Source of the DNA: a virus
Strand: one strand, 5' to 3'
Length of the DNA stretch: 64,000 nucleotides
IMG/VR virus record: IMGVR_UViG_3300008107_000157
Span: 25,345 to 89,344 of that record
Position 1 is the stretch's first letter, and the number at the start of each line of letters is the position of its first letter. Under the pieces are notes generated by a model. That model was not told the DNA's origin. It made no database searches and worked only from the letters and a program-made list of their open reading frames with translations. Shown here one piece after another: positions 44,477 through 53,570 of this stretch. Both the position numbers and the translations under genes were made by a program.

Positions 44477-45025
44477 TTAATCCGGCACTTTATATCCACT
44501 CCATTGTACAACGCCTGGCGCAGGTGGTGCTGGGGGTGGGTATTGTGCTAATACTGAATATATTCCCGATACAGTCATCAAATGTAGTTTTGCTGAACGT
44601 ATGAATGCATCTAAAAATTGTTCGGGATTATTGTTTGGTGGAACTTTGGTAGCAGTCCAACTTCCCGGTTTTAATACAACTCCCATAGTAGTTGCTATAT
44701 TTTTTATAGAACCTGGAGCCGGTATCTTTGGTGGGGGTAATGGTGACATTTTTCCTCCAACCCAATATATGATAACAGCCGGGCCGACAACCTCTAAAAA
44801 TGTAAGTACTTTTGCTTTTTGTGTTTGCTCTAAAAATTGAATGATTGCTTCTTGCATTAAAACGGGGTTTCCTTTCAATAGTGGTACACCATTTATTGGG
44901 TCTTTGCCTGATTTAATTGCTATATCATATGCAAACGTAAATGCTTTTGCAAAATCACTAATACTCTGATAAGAGTTGTTTTGCATTTGTGGTAATAATG
45001 TCGATTTGAATGTTTTCCAAGACAT
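44477..45025 (-). CDS. Virion-associated protein of the baseplate block
   Basis: The 182-residue protein has a helical N-terminus with SYQSISDFAKAFTFAYD and a hydrophobic stretch GPAVIIYWVGGKM near residue 85, followed by Pro-rich segments (PLPPPKIP and PPPAPPAP). The arrangement resembles small structural proteins found beside gp5-like spikes in large T4-like phages. It overlaps the spike gene by one base. Exact role unknown. Confidence 0.6.
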   Translation of the reverse strand: MSWKTFKSTLLPQMQNNSYQSISDFAKAFTFAYDIAIKSGKDPINGVPLLKGNPVLMQEAIIQFLEQTQKAKVLTFLEVVGPAVIIYWVGGKMSPLPPPKIPAPGSIKNIATTMGVVLKPGSWTATKVPPNNNPEQFLDAFIRSAKLHLMTVSGIYSVLAQYPPPAPPAPGVVQWSGYKVPD

Positions 45026-46284
45026 TATGATTTACTTAAAAAGTTTTTAGCAGATAGTAGCGTTTTTAACTTCGATTTGATTGAAGTAAATTGTGCTACG
45101 TTTGTTGGTCCAACCGATGATGGGCCGGCAGGTGTTAAATATTGTTGCTTTGTTATAGCATCTATTAACTCACCCATTATTTTAACTAACTCACCACCTA
45201 ATACCATTTTTTGTACGGATGCACCTGCATCTCCTTCGCCTGTGTTCTTACCCAAATATACTTTACCATTATCTGAATTTAAAAATATTTGATTAGAACC
45301 TTCGGTATGGATGGTTATGTTTTTCTTATTGTGAAAGTATATTTCTTTTTCAGCATCAATTGAAAAGTTACCATCGGTTATTATGCCAGTATTACCTTTA
45401 CCAAACATAATAAATTCTTTTGCTTTAGCAGATAAAACTATTCTATCTGAATTTACAAATAATTGGTCTCCTTTAAAATCGGATGAAGATGGATATTCTT
45501 TAAATCCTTTCTTTTCTTTTTTTATTTCTTCTTTAAATGGAACTTTTACTTTATTAGATACAATGTATATTGATGTACCATCTTTGTTAATATCTTCTTC
45601 TACTAACTCACCAATCTTTTTATCATCAAACTCTGGGTTTTGTTTATTACGAATGAATATAGATGGAGATGATGTTTTACCATCTTCAGTTAGATGAAAC
45701 TCACTAAAACGAATTGTGTTACCAACTCTACCACTTATAATGGTATCGCCTTCTTTCGGATTTAAAAATTTAATTTTTTCGTTTATCTTATATTTTTTAG
45801 AATCTGATTTGGTTTGTGTTGGTTTTTGATTTGGCGTTCCGGTTGCTTTTGTTTCTTGGTAATTTTTATTTTTAGATTCGGTTGTATTTTTTGATATCTC
45901 TTTTTCTTTACCAACTTGAGATGTTTTATAATCCTCTCTGTAGTTTGGGTAGTGAGTATTGGAGTAAGGAAGCCAATAATAATCTCTACCAATTTCAATT
46001 ATCAAAACAGTCTCACCCAATATTGGATAAGTCATATTATTTTTATCAAATGGAAATGCGTATCCTTCATTAATAATAGCAGATTCTCTTGCAAATTCGA
46101 TAGCACCTAAAAAACGAATATCATTAGAATCAAAGTTTTTATTATCATTATATATTTTTATATAATCGTTTTCTTTATCTAATTCTTTATCCGATTTAAG
46201 ATATACTTTGGTTACTACCGCTAAATATGAGTGTATAACGGATGATGTACCACCTTCGTTGTTTGATGTTGGTTCGTTTGCCAT
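45025..46284 (-). CDS. Baseplate spike protein, gp5-like, without a lysozyme domain
   Basis: The 419-residue protein has an N-terminal OB-like domain (HSYLAVVTKVYLKSD, then YPILGETVLIIEIGRDYYWLP) as in gp5/VgrG-type spikes. Its C-terminal half (SIDAEKEIYFHNKKNITIHTE, then IFLNSDNGKVYLG) fits a beta-helical needle. T4 gp5 carries a lysozyme between these parts; here the middle is Lys/Asn-rich without a muramidase signature. Penetration would then rely on another enzyme or on mechanics. Located in the expected place for a spike. Confidence 0.75.
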   Translation of the reverse strand: MANEPTSNNEGGTSSVIHSYLAVVTKVYLKSDKELDKENDYIKIYNDNKNFDSNDIRFLGAIEFARESAIINEGYAFPFDKNNMTYPILGETVLIIEIGRDYYWLPYSNTHYPNYREDYKTSQVGKEKEISKNTTESKNKNYQETKATGTPNQKPTQTKSDSKKYKINEKIKFLNPKEGDTIISGRVGNTIRFSEFHLTEDGKTSSPSIFIRNKQNPEFDDKKIGELVEEDINKDGTSIYIVSNKVKVPFKEEIKKEKKGFKEYPSSSDFKGDQLFVNSDRIVLSAKAKEFIMFGKGNTGIITDGNFSIDAEKEIYFHNKKNITIHTEGSNQIFLNSDNGKVYLGKNTGEGDAGASVQKMVLGGELVKIMGELIDAITKQQYLTPAGPSSVGPTNVAQFTSIKSKLKTLLSAKNFLSKS

Positions 46285-46286
46285 TT

Positions 46287-46691
46287 TTATATTTTAGATT
46301 TTAATTCATCTAATTCTAATTTGATATCATCCAACTTTTCCTCATTTTTCTTTTCTACTTCATTGATGGTTTCTTCCATATCTTGTAGTAGTTGAGCTTT
46401 TTCGTTTTCACTTAACCAACCATCTTCACCAATGCCTTTAGCTTCAGCTGCTGCTAATCTTTGTGCAATTGTTGCCAATTTAATTAAATGGTCATCGTTT
46501 TTAACCGATACCTCAATAAGGTCTTTTATAATTGGAGCAATAACAGTTGCTTCACCAACGTTTTTAATTAATTTACGAAGTGATTCAATCAAATCGGAAA
46601 TGTTTTTCTTTTTGTTTTGTTGGTTTTCGTATATATCCTTAAACAATGATGATAGGTTTTTCCCATCAAACAATTGAAATTCTGCTGCCAT
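46287..46691 (-). CDS. Helical baseplate-block protein
   Basis: The 134-residue protein is predicted mostly helical with heptad-like repeats, especially the last 30 residues (EETINEVEKKNEEKLDDIKLEL). It begins MAAEFQLFDGKNLSSLFKDIYENQQ, seen in phage proteins next to spikes. It lies 2 bases upstream of the spike gene. It may be a hub or tape-measure-related chaperone; this is a guess from place. Confidence 0.6.
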   Translation of the reverse strand: MAAEFQLFDGKNLSSLFKDIYENQQNKKKNISDLIESLRKLIKNVGEATVIAPIIKDLIEVSVKNDDHLIKLATIAQRLAAAEAKGIGEDGWLSENEKAQLLQDMEETINEVEKKNEEKLDDIKLELDELKSKI

Positions 46692-46714
46692 AATTCGTTT
46701 TTATCTACTAATAA

Positions 46715-48412
46715 TTATTTACTTATCAAATAATTACCCAATACCAAATAATCCATATCGGAATTTAGGAATGTCCAAATAGCTTTTTGTGGGTCATTAG
46801 TCATTGTGTGTCCTCTTAAATTAAAGGATGTATTTAATAATATTGGTGTACCACTAACTTTCTTAAATTCTTTTAATAATGTGTGATATAGTTTGTTTTG
46901 TTTTTTAGTAACAGTGTGTATTCTAGCTGAACCATCAACGTGAGTTACTGATGGAATAGATTTATAGTTAGTTACTTTAACTACTTGATTCATATATGGA
47001 ACTTCTCCTTCCGATGTAAAATATTTTGCATATTCCTCTACCACAACGGATGGTGCAAAAGGTCTAAACAATTCTCTCTTTTTTACAACTCTATTTATCC
47101 TATCTCTAACATCTGGCAAATGTGGATTAGCCAATATAGAACGATTACCCAATGCTCTTGCACCAAATTCAGTTCTACCTTGAAACCAACCAACTACTGC
47201 TCCATCATTTATAAGTTTTGCAACCTTTTGACACAACATCTTTGTATCATCGTAAAAAACTGCGTTATGCGTAACTTCTTCTTTCAGTAAAATATTTGTT
47301 AATTGTTGATTACTCCACTCTGGTCCTAAGTATGGAGATTGGTTATCGCCACCATTTACTTTTGGATTACCCAATGTATTATGCCAATGATATAAACAAG
47401 CACCAATCGCAGAACCTGCATCCGATGGTGCAAATGGAATCCATAAATTACCAACGGGTGCATGCTTTTGTATTTTTCCATTAGCAGTACCATTATATGC
47501 AGAACCTCCACCTAATACTAAATTGGATGTGTTGGATTGTTGCATACAATTGTTTGTAAAGTAATAAAAACAACTCTCATACCATTTTTGTAATGCGGCA
47601 GCTAAATCCATATGATGTTGTTCTATTTTGGATTCAGGTTCGCGTGGTTCGATTCCGATAAGATTTACCAATTTATATGTGTACATATCGGTATTTGAGT
47701 ATTGCCAAGTAAAATACTTTTGTTCAATCTCTATACTACCACGAACATCAAATTTTGAAATCTTATCAAATACGTGTTTGTATTTCATCGGGTCACCATA
47801 TGGTGCTAACCCCATTACCTTATATTCTCCATTATTTGGTTTGAATCCTAAGTATGCGGTTATAGTTGAATAAACTAACCCCAATGAGTTTGGAAATTTT
47901 AGGGATGATATTTCTTCAAATGTATTATTCTTACATCTTACTACTAATGCAGTTTCCCATTCACCAACACCATCAACTGAAATACCTACGCAATCATCGA
48001 ATGGAGATGTGTAATATGAAAAGGCTAAATGTGAATGATGATGTTTTACATATTCTAATTTGCCTGTAAAGTTTAGTTTTTTAGCTAGATACACACTTAA
48101 ATTACCTTCGGTTTCTTCAAATTCTTTTTTGAATTGTTTCCAAATCTTACGATTTTTCCACCAATGTTTACCTACAGTGTTTTTTACCCTATCGTATTTT
48201 AAGTTGGGGTCTTCATACCAACAAATAGTATCTATATCAGATATCGTTTTGTTTGAATATTGTAAAACCCATTTAATCGCTTGTTTTGGAAATGAGTTAT
48301 CATGTTTTATGCCAGATAACTTTTCTTCTTCAATAGCTGCTATTACCTTTCCGTTTTCAAATAAACAAACGGCTGAATCGTGGTAAAATGCTGAAATACC
48401 TAATGAAACCAT
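46715..48412 (-). CDS. Carbamoyltransferase, NodU/TobZ-like
   Basis: The 565-residue protein has an N-terminal VSLGISAFYHDSAVCLF and HHHSHLAFSYY, then VDGVGEWETA and MGLAPYG, and a C-terminal GRTEFGARALGNRSIL and LNTSFNLRGH. These are the kinase-like (ASKHA) and YrdC-like halves of O-carbamoyltransferases. The enzyme makes carbamoyl-AMP from carbamoyl phosphate and ATP and transfers the carbamoyl to a sugar hydroxyl. It sits between late sigma and structural genes and could act on the sugars made by the glycosyltransferases. Confidence 0.9.
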   Translation of the reverse strand: MVSLGISAFYHDSAVCLFENGKVIAAIEEEKLSGIKHDNSFPKQAIKWVLQYSNKTISDIDTICWYEDPNLKYDRVKNTVGKHWWKNRKIWKQFKKEFEETEGNLSVYLAKKLNFTGKLEYVKHHHSHLAFSYYTSPFDDCVGISVDGVGEWETALVVRCKNNTFEEISSLKFPNSLGLVYSTITAYLGFKPNNGEYKVMGLAPYGDPMKYKHVFDKISKFDVRGSIEIEQKYFTWQYSNTDMYTYKLVNLIGIEPREPESKIEQHHMDLAAALQKWYESCFYYFTNNCMQQSNTSNLVLGGGSAYNGTANGKIQKHAPVGNLWIPFAPSDAGSAIGACLYHWHNTLGNPKVNGGDNQSPYLGPEWSNQQLTNILLKEEVTHNAVFYDDTKMLCQKVAKLINDGAVVGWFQGRTEFGARALGNRSILANPHLPDVRDRINRVVKKRELFRPFAPSVVVEEYAKYFTSEGEVPYMNQVVKVTNYKSIPSVTHVDGSARIHTVTKKQNKLYHTLLKEFKKVSGTPILLNTSFNLRGHTMTNDPQKAIWTFLNSDMDYLVLGNYLISK

Positions 48413-48416
48413 AATA

Positions 48417-49106
48417 TTAAATTTTTATATCACCTTCCCTATCAAATTCATTATAGAGTGCCATTTGTTTTTCTTTCATTTTGTTGACAACCTTAGTAAT
48501 GTAATGAGTAGGATACCCTGTCATTTCTCTAATAAGTAGGTATAATGATTTTTTGTTGAAACTTTCTATATAGTTTGCTCTTCTAAATAGTTCTAATACG
48601 GCATCTGCAATCTGAATATCTCTTTTCTTTTGAAAGAAGTTTTCTAAGTGTACATCCCAATATTGTAACATTCTATCGTTGAATGTTCTATGTTCTTCGT
48701 TACGAACTTCTTCCGCCCAATTGTTTTCGGTATCCCAATTATCAGGCAAAGATGACATTACATCGGTATCTTTATATCTTTTATAGTTTGAATTATTATT
48801 TAAGATAAGATAGTTTCTTGCAACAATAGTAAAATAAGAGAATGCCTTACCCTTACCTTCTTGATACATATGAATCTTTTCAACCATAAATGCAACAACT
48901 TCCGCCATCACATCTTGCGGGTCATCATCGAAGTAACTAAATTTCCATTTATTGTAAACTATTTCTGCAAGTTTATCAAATGAGTGTTGTATCCTATCCC
49001 TATATAATCTATTTTTTATATTTTGGTCATCGGTTTTATTATACTCAATGATAGCATCTTCTGTATCTTTTGTGAAATATATTCTGGGTACTCTTTTTCT
49101 AGGCAT
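48417..49106 (-). CDS. Late sigma factor, T4 gp55-like
   Basis: The 229-residue protein resembles T4 gp55, the sigma factor for late transcription: helical segments with FTKDTEDAIIEYN, FDKLAEIVYNKWKFSYF, VMAEVVAFMVEKIHMYQEGKGKAFSYFTIVARNYL. The sigma-2-like region is therefore kept. It would direct host RNA polymerase to phage late promoters, probably the ATATTTATA motif found here. In T4, late transcription also depends on the sliding clamp. The gene lies downstream of the deformylase and 4 bases before carbamoyltransferase. Confidence 0.85.
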   Translation of the reverse strand: MPRKRVPRIYFTKDTEDAIIEYNKTDDQNIKNRLYRDRIQHSFDKLAEIVYNKWKFSYFDDDPQDVMAEVVAFMVEKIHMYQEGKGKAFSYFTIVARNYLILNNNSNYKRYKDTDVMSSLPDNWDTENNWAEEVRNEEHRTFNDRMLQYWDVHLENFFQKKRDIQIADAVLELFRRANYIESFNKKSLYLLIREMTGYPTHYITKVVNKMKEKQMALYNEFDREGDIKI

Positions 49107-49109
49107 TTT

Positions 49110-49349
49110 TTAGAATTGTTTGAATTGGGTGATGGTATCCTTTAATTGTACAAATAAAGAACCTACTTCATCATCCTTCTCAAACATTTGCTTAGAATCT
49201 ATTCTACGCAAAGTCTCCAGTAATGTTTGGTTATTTAACTCTTGCTGGTCTATAAAATCTTCATATCTTTCTACTTTAGATAATAAATTATAAACGGCAT
49301 ATACTAACGAAAGTATGATAAAAACTAATATTAAAATTACATATTCCAT
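49110..49349 (-). CDS. Small membrane protein with coiled coil
   Basis: The 79-residue protein has a single membrane helix (residues 3-22) followed by a soluble helix with Leu/Ile heptads to about residue 75. It is placed between the deformylase and late sigma with gaps of 1-3 bases. Small membrane and coiled-coil proteins often sit here in T4-like phages, but no function is known. It may anchor a complex at the inner membrane. Confidence 0.6.
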   Translation of the reverse strand: MEYVILILVFIILSLVYAVYNLLSKVERYEDFIDQQELNNQTLLETLRRIDSKQMFEKDDEVGSLFVQLKDTITQFKQF

Positions 49350-49350
49350 A

Positions 49351-49989
49351 TTATACTACTTCATATCCTTTTAAAAAATAATTGTTTGCTTTTTTGTATT
49401 TCACTTCAACAAAATCACCATTTGGTGCTTTCATAATAATCTTATCATTTCTACCATAAGATTGCTTTTTAGTAATCGTTGTTGAATATACTCTATCTTT
49501 AATGGTAATACCATCTAAATGGTCGATTTCGTGTTGTACAACGACGGTTTTCATTGTACCTTCTGACACTTGTCCTTCTAATTTTCTATCTTCTTCTGGC
49601 GTAATTTCGAATCGTAATTCACCTAAGTTATCAGTTTGTACAACTACATATGTAGAACGTAATGTTCTAACGGGCTTTTTAATTGTATCTGGCATAGATA
49701 AACATCCTTCATAAAAGATGAAACCTTCATTAGAACGTTCTGTGATAACAGGGTTTAAAAGAAATAGTTCAACATCATTAAATTTAATGACACATGCTCT
49801 TTTATTTACTCCAATTTGATTAGCCGATAATCCTACACCCCCCATTCCTTTTAATGCGGCAAATAGTGTATCTCTTAATATATCGACTTCTAATTGATTT
49901 AATTCCGATTTTGGTACTGGGGTTTTTAAGTATTTAGTAAAATCGGAATTAGTCATTCCATTTTGTTTTTTGTCTGTAATTAATTTCAT
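49351..49989 (-). CDS. def: Peptide deformylase
   Basis: The 212-residue protein has all three deformylase motifs: GVGLSANQIG (about 54-63), EGCLSMP (about 95-101) and QHEIDHLDG (about 151-159), supplying the metal ligands Cys, His, His and the catalytic Glu. It removes the formyl group from the initiator methionine of new proteins. Phage versions are known from marine cyanophages and others. It is a little longer than the typical minimal phage form because of an N-terminal extension and a C-terminal tail. Confidence 0.92.
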   Translation of the reverse strand: MKLITDKKQNGMTNSDFTKYLKTPVPKSELNQLEVDILRDTLFAALKGMGGVGLSANQIGVNKRACVIKFNDVELFLLNPVITERSNEGFIFYEGCLSMPDTIKKPVRTLRSTYVVVQTDNLGELRFEITPEEDRKLEGQVSEGTMKTVVVQHEIDHLDGITIKDRVYSTTITKKQSYGRNDKIIMKAPNGDFVEVKYKKANNYFLKGYEVV

Positions 49990-49994
49990 ATTAC

Positions 49995-50105
49995 TTATTT
50001 TGTTAGTATAATATATCCAATTGTTAATATTAATCCAACAATTGCATAAAAAGATGTATCTTTTGAAAATTTGATTTGTTCTGGTCTTTTTCCTTGGTTT
50101 TCCAT
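49995..50105 (-). CDS. Small single-pass membrane protein
   Basis: A 36-residue protein from the ATG at 50105: a charged start (MENQGKRPEQIKFSKD) and a membrane helix (about 18-35) ending ILTK. It is in the 120-base space between the deformylase and DUF2061 genes, too short for most gene callers. Adjacent genes are tightly spaced, which supports it. Function unknown. Confidence 0.5.
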   Translation of the reverse strand: MENQGKRPEQIKFSKDTSFYAIVGLILTIGYIILTK

Positions 50106-50106
50106 A

Positions 50107-50316
50107 TTATTTTTGTTTAAGTCCATATTTTATCCATTTATACCAAAATCTTTCATGTAAAAAGTATATAATTGGTTTTACTATTAATTCACCCAATCCA
50201 ACCATTCCTGCCCACTTAATTGGTAAGCCAGCTGCTATTGTTAATATTATAGTGGTTATAGTTCCAATAAATCTATAACTTATACTCTTAGCTATGTGTC
50301 TCTTTACCTGTGGCAT
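50107..50316 (-). CDS. DUF2061 membrane protein
   Basis: The 69-residue protein carries the DUF2061 signature: SISYRFIGTITT near the start and HERFWYKW at the end, with two membrane helices between. In bacteria DUF2061 is found alone or next to adenylylsulfate kinase, suggesting a link with sulfate activation. It overlaps the nucleotidyltransferase gene by 29 bases, so the two are co-translated and may work together. Two sulfotransferase-like genes occur in the neighbouring island. Confidence 0.8.
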   Translation of the reverse strand: MPQVKRHIAKSISYRFIGTITTIILTIAAGLPIKWAGMVGLGELIVKPIIYFLHERFWYKWIKYGLKQK

Positions 50317-50653
50317 CTATTTCTCCTTTTCTAATTTTAGTTCCGCTTATTTCAGCAATTTCAGTTGGTGGTTCGTGGTATATTACATCGTAACCAACGC
50401 CTCTACCATAGTTTACCGATTCGATATCAGGAATAATTGAAATCATAATTTTATCCCAATTATTTTGGAAAAATGATTCGTTTTGTAACATAGTTAAAAC
50501 TTCTTGTGCTGATTTAGGATTGTTCTCATCTTTTTGAACATCTCTAATTGCAACCCATACATTTTTTCCGTTATCCATTTGTTGGCGGATTAACCATTCG
50601 TGTCCTTTATGCCAATTCTGCCATCTCCCTATGAATAGTGCGTACTTTTTCAT
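50288..50653 (-). CDS. Nucleotidyltransferase (cytidylyltransferase-like)
   Basis: The 121-residue protein has LFIGRWQNWHKGH (residues 6-18) with the HxGH nucleotide-binding motif and ISGTKIRKG near residue 105, the second conserved motif of the nucleotidylyltransferase superfamily. These enzymes transfer AMP or CMP, as in NMN adenylyltransferase or sugar-phosphate cytidylyltransferases. The small size is unusual and suggests a minimal core. It overlaps UV endonuclease upstream by 47 bases and DUF2061 downstream. Confidence 0.75.
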   Translation of the reverse strand: MKKYALFIGRWQNWHKGHEWLIRQQMDNGKNVWVAIRDVQKDENNPKSAQEVLTMLQNESFFQNNWDKIMISIIPDIESVNYGRGVGYDVIYHEPPTEIAEISGTKIRKGEIDATGKETHS

Positions 50654-51551
50654 TTATAGTATTTTTTAAATAAGGTAATATTGCTAATTCCTTTCCTTTT
50701 GCTTCAACCATAATGTCCAAATCCAACTCGTATGTATTGGGGAGGGCATTAATAAGATAGGAATGTGCTTGCGGTTTTTCTTTTGGGTTGTTTTCATGCA
50801 ATGCCTTTGATTCTGAATAATGAACTTCTTGTCTAATATCTTCTGGCCAAGTCGTTGCTGCTAACTTTAATGCCTGCTCTTCTGATAAATCGCCTGTACA
50901 AAATTGGTGATGATGGTAATCAAATACGATAGGAATGCCTGTATTTTCATGTATATACATCAAATCTCTAACTGAATACATAGATGCCTTATCATCATTC
51001 TCTATTGTAAGTCTATTTTGAACCGATTTAGAGAGTCTTTTAAAGTTTTGGATGAACCTATCCATAGCAGATTGTTTATCTCCGTAAACACCATTACAAT
51101 GGATATTAATGTTATTGTATGGAGTTTTAGATAACCCCATCATATCAAATATCTTACCATGTAGTTCTAAATCAGTAATTGCGTTAGTTACAACTGTTTC
51201 ATTTGGTGAAGTTAATACACAAAATGGACCTGGATGTGAATTTATACGCATATCCCAAAAATTTGCAAAATCACCTGCTTTTTTGAGTTCTGATTTGATT
51301 TGTTTGTAATCTTTAAGTTGGGTTAAGTCGATATGGTCGCCCCAAGGTATGATTGCGGAAGATAATCGGAAGAATTTGATACCATTTATCCTATTCCATT
51401 CTAAAATCTTAATAATATCACTTGCATTAGCTAATGCCAGTTCAGAAACGTAATCTAAACCTTTTGATTGAAAAGTTTTTTTAATCATTGTACGATTGGT
51501 AGAAACTTTCTTACCCATCGACATATTAATACAAGCGTATCCTAAGTTCAT
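50607..51551 (-). CDS. UV damage endonuclease (UvdE/UvsE)
   Basis: The 314-residue protein starts MNLGYACINMS and has RLSSAIIPWGDH, SHPGPFCVL, NIHCNGVYGDK, RLTIENDD and VFDYHHHQF, the TIM-barrel metal sites of UvdE/UvsE. The enzyme cuts DNA 5' to UV dimers and other lesions for repair, without the UvrABC system. Length matches UvsE. A strong host-like promoter lies upstream, so it is probably expressed early. It heads the leftward unit with the nucleotidyltransferase and DUF2061. Confidence 0.88.
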   Translation of the reverse strand: MNLGYACINMSMGKKVSTNRTMIKKTFQSKGLDYVSELALANASDIIKILEWNRINGIKFFRLSSAIIPWGDHIDLTQLKDYKQIKSELKKAGDFANFWDMRINSHPGPFCVLTSPNETVVTNAITDLELHGKIFDMMGLSKTPYNNINIHCNGVYGDKQSAMDRFIQNFKRLSKSVQNRLTIENDDKASMYSVRDLMYIHENTGIPIVFDYHHHQFCTGDLSEEQALKLAATTWPEDIRQEVHYSESKALHENNPKEKPQAHSYLINALPNTYELDLDIMVEAKGKELAILPYLKNTINEKVRTIHREMAELA

Positions 51552-51574
51552 ATTTAAAGTTTATTAGTTTTATC

Positions 51575-51605
51575 AAATATAAACAAAAAATATGAGAAAA
51601 CCAAA
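51575..51605 (-). promoter_or_regulatory. Bacteroidota-type promoter for UV endonuclease
   Basis: Coding-strand TTTG, 19 bases, TATATTTG, then 24 bases to the ATG at 51551. Matches the primary-sigma consensus of Bacteroidota. Confidence 0.72.
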
Positions 51606-51609
51606 TAAA

Positions 51610-52710
51610 TTAATATGTTTTTATGTTTTCCTCTCTATCTCTTTCCTCTTTAGCGTATTTATCGGCTTCTCTACGAGAACCTCCTTTGGTTGAAATCCAA
51701 TAATTAACCGCTTTTGGATTATTTATCCATAATGCTTTTTTAGCCCATGGAAATTCGGGATGCATATATTCTTCCCATTTTAAATCAGGCATTTGTTCTT
51801 CTTGTTGGTTATTTTCCACTATAATTGGAATTTCTTCCTCTAATGTTGATTTTTTTCCACTATCTTCGGTATTTTGTGAATTATTTTCTACTAAATCTTC
51901 TTTAGTGTCGCCATATACTTCGTATAACCCTAATTTTTGGTCATTTTCCATCATTTCGGTTAAAATCTGTCTTTGTTTTTTCTTTTTATCTTCAATTAAT
52001 CCATTAAAAGCGATAATTAGAGCAACTGCTAACGGGTCAAACACAATTACAATCAAAAATATGAAAAATTTTACAACATTTTTCAATTCTATACCAAATG
52101 CTTCGGCTACAAAACGGAATCCACCTACTTCTTTCTCTAAATCTAAGTTAGAAATCTTAATTTCATTGATTTTTTCAGTTTCCTGAGCATTTTGAGTTTG
52201 TAATTCTGAAATTTTATCGTTAAGTTTGGCAATTTGCTTATCTCTATTATCAATAGAACGAATAAGACGAGAATTTACCTTACCACCATCTATAATTTTA
52301 CTCTGATTAGTGTTAAATTCAGTAATTTGAGTAGAAAGTTGAGTAATTTGAGCGATATTTTGGTCAATTTTAGTTTGATGTACCGCTACTTCTCTATCTA
52401 CTTGCTGTAATTGTAGTGATTGTGCCTGAAAAGCATTAGAAAGGTATCCGAAAATACCTGCGGAGGTGATTAACATTAGTACTGCGACCGATATGGTTAA
52501 ATACCATTTATTAAATCCACCAATTTCATCCCATTTTTGTTTCAGATATGTTGCTGCAACTAATTTTGCCAGTTCTAATGCAGAAGCCATTATCATTACC
52601 GATAAGGAAGCACCTGCAAATAGTACACCTAACCCCGTTACGGAGAAATAAGCCGCACATCCTGCAATAATTAGTGCAGATACACCCACTAAAATTTTAA
52701 GCCAATTCAT
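51610..52710 (-). CDS. Polytopic membrane protein with coiled coil
   Basis: The 366-residue protein has three hydrophobic helices near the N-terminus (about 5-25, 30-55 and 70-92), a long soluble coiled coil (about 95-190) with repeated IAQITQLSTQITEF-type heptads, a fourth membrane segment (about 210-235) and a polar C-terminus. The arrangement suggests a sensor or anchoring protein. Similar membrane and coiled-coil proteins are carried by T4-like phages without known function. It follows a small 58-residue gene with TAATG overlap. Confidence 0.65.
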   Translation of the reverse strand: MNWLKILVGVSALIIAGCAAYFSVTGLGVLFAGASLSVMIMASALELAKLVAATYLKQKWDEIGGFNKWYLTISVAVLMLITSAGIFGYLSNAFQAQSLQLQQVDREVAVHQTKIDQNIAQITQLSTQITEFNTNQSKIIDGGKVNSRLIRSIDNRDKQIAKLNDKISELQTQNAQETEKINEIKISNLDLEKEVGGFRFVAEAFGIELKNVVKFFIFLIVIVFDPLAVALIIAFNGLIEDKKKKQRQILTEMMENDQKLGLYEVYGDTKEDLVENNSQNTEDSGKKSTLEEEIPIIVENNQQEEQMPDLKWEEYMHPEFPWAKKALWINNPKAVNYWISTKGGSRREADKYAKEERDREENIKTY

Positions 52711-52886
52711 TATCGTTCTATACTAATGATTTCTGAAATACGTTCAGTAACCTCTTTAGTATCTTTAATAACTTGATTAACTTCTGCTTGAGATAATCGC
52801 ATAGAACCATTCGAAACGTTTTCGATGATTCTAATTTTAGCGTTTAAAACGTCTAATAAGTTTATTACTTTTTCTTTGTAAATCAT
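52710..52886 (-). CDS. Small helical hypothetical protein
   Basis: A 58-residue gene from ATG 52886 to TAA at 52710 (TAATG overlap with the membrane protein). It is a single amphipathic helix pair with SQAEVNQVIKDTKEVTERIS, no cysteines and no membrane segment. Tight coupling with the membrane protein makes it likely real. It is too short for most gene callers. Function unknown. Confidence 0.55.
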   Translation of the reverse strand: MIYKEKVINLLDVLNAKIRIIENVSNGSMRLSQAEVNQVIKDTKEVTERISEIISIER

Positions 52887-52922
52887 TGGTAAGCAACCGC
52901 TACCACCTTTCGAAAATTATGT

Positions 52923-53570
52923 TTATATTTCGTTGCTTTGTGATTCTATTACAGTACTCATATGGTCTGCCCAATGCATAATATATGGTATTTTATACTT
53001 CATTCTTTTACTAATATCGAATACCTTTAAGTATTTCATATTATCTTCATCATATAATCCATCGGTTAATTTCATACCAAAATATTCAGCTTCTGAAAAA
53101 GTGATACCATAATGTTGTAAAACAAATATAGTTCTATCGGTATGAGTCATATGATGTAGTTCTGGGTTAGCAGTATATACTTTACCCTGATTCTTAATGT
53201 GCCAATCTGAAGGATTTGGTGTATAATATGGTTTACCCTTAGTTCCCAACTTTCCTAAATCGTGATGTAATGCTACGAATATTAATTCTTCATCTGTAAA
53301 ATCTACTTTACCACCTAACTGAATAAATAATTCTTTAACTTTAAGTGAATTTTTACAAACATTAAAAATATGGTCTATGTAACCACCTGTATAGCAGTTA
53401 TGATATCCTGCATTACCACTAGCTGGAGCAATTGCAAGATTTTGTCCTAATTCTTCTTCTGAATACATAAAAAGAAGTTTCTCTAACCTATCTCCTGTAA
53501 AATACTTTTTGATAACGGCAATAAACTTCTCGTAGTTGTCTTTCAGTTCTTTTTCTGTCTTTTGTTTCAT
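52923..53570 (-). CDS. HD-domain phosphohydrolase
   Basis: The 215-residue protein has ALHHDLGKLG near residue 100, the HD metal motif, with further His residues in NCYTGGYIDH upstream and HWADHM near the C-terminus. HD enzymes hydrolyse nucleotides or phosphodiesters; the substrate may be a deoxynucleotide or a cyclic nucleotide signal. It is expressed from a good host-like promoter about 80 bases upstream, so early or middle expression is expected. It may counter nucleotide-based defence or adjust nucleotide pools; both are inference. Confidence 0.8.
   Translation of the reverse strand: MKQKTEKELKDNYEKFIAVIKKYFTGDRLEKLLFMYSEEELGQNLAIAPASGNAGYHNCYTGGYIDHIFNVCKNSLKVKELFIQLGGKVDFTDEELIFVALHHDLGKLGTKGKPYYTPNPSDWHIKNQGKVYTANPELHHMTHTDRTIFVLQHYGITFSEAEYFGMKLTDGLYDEDNMKYLKVFDISKRMKYKIPYIMHWADHMSTVIESQSNEI

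Noticed and set aside
52887-52922. GC-richer hairpin-like sequence before the 58-residue gene
   Set aside because: The stem has a bulge and no T-run; could be a weak leader structure but not a supportable terminator.
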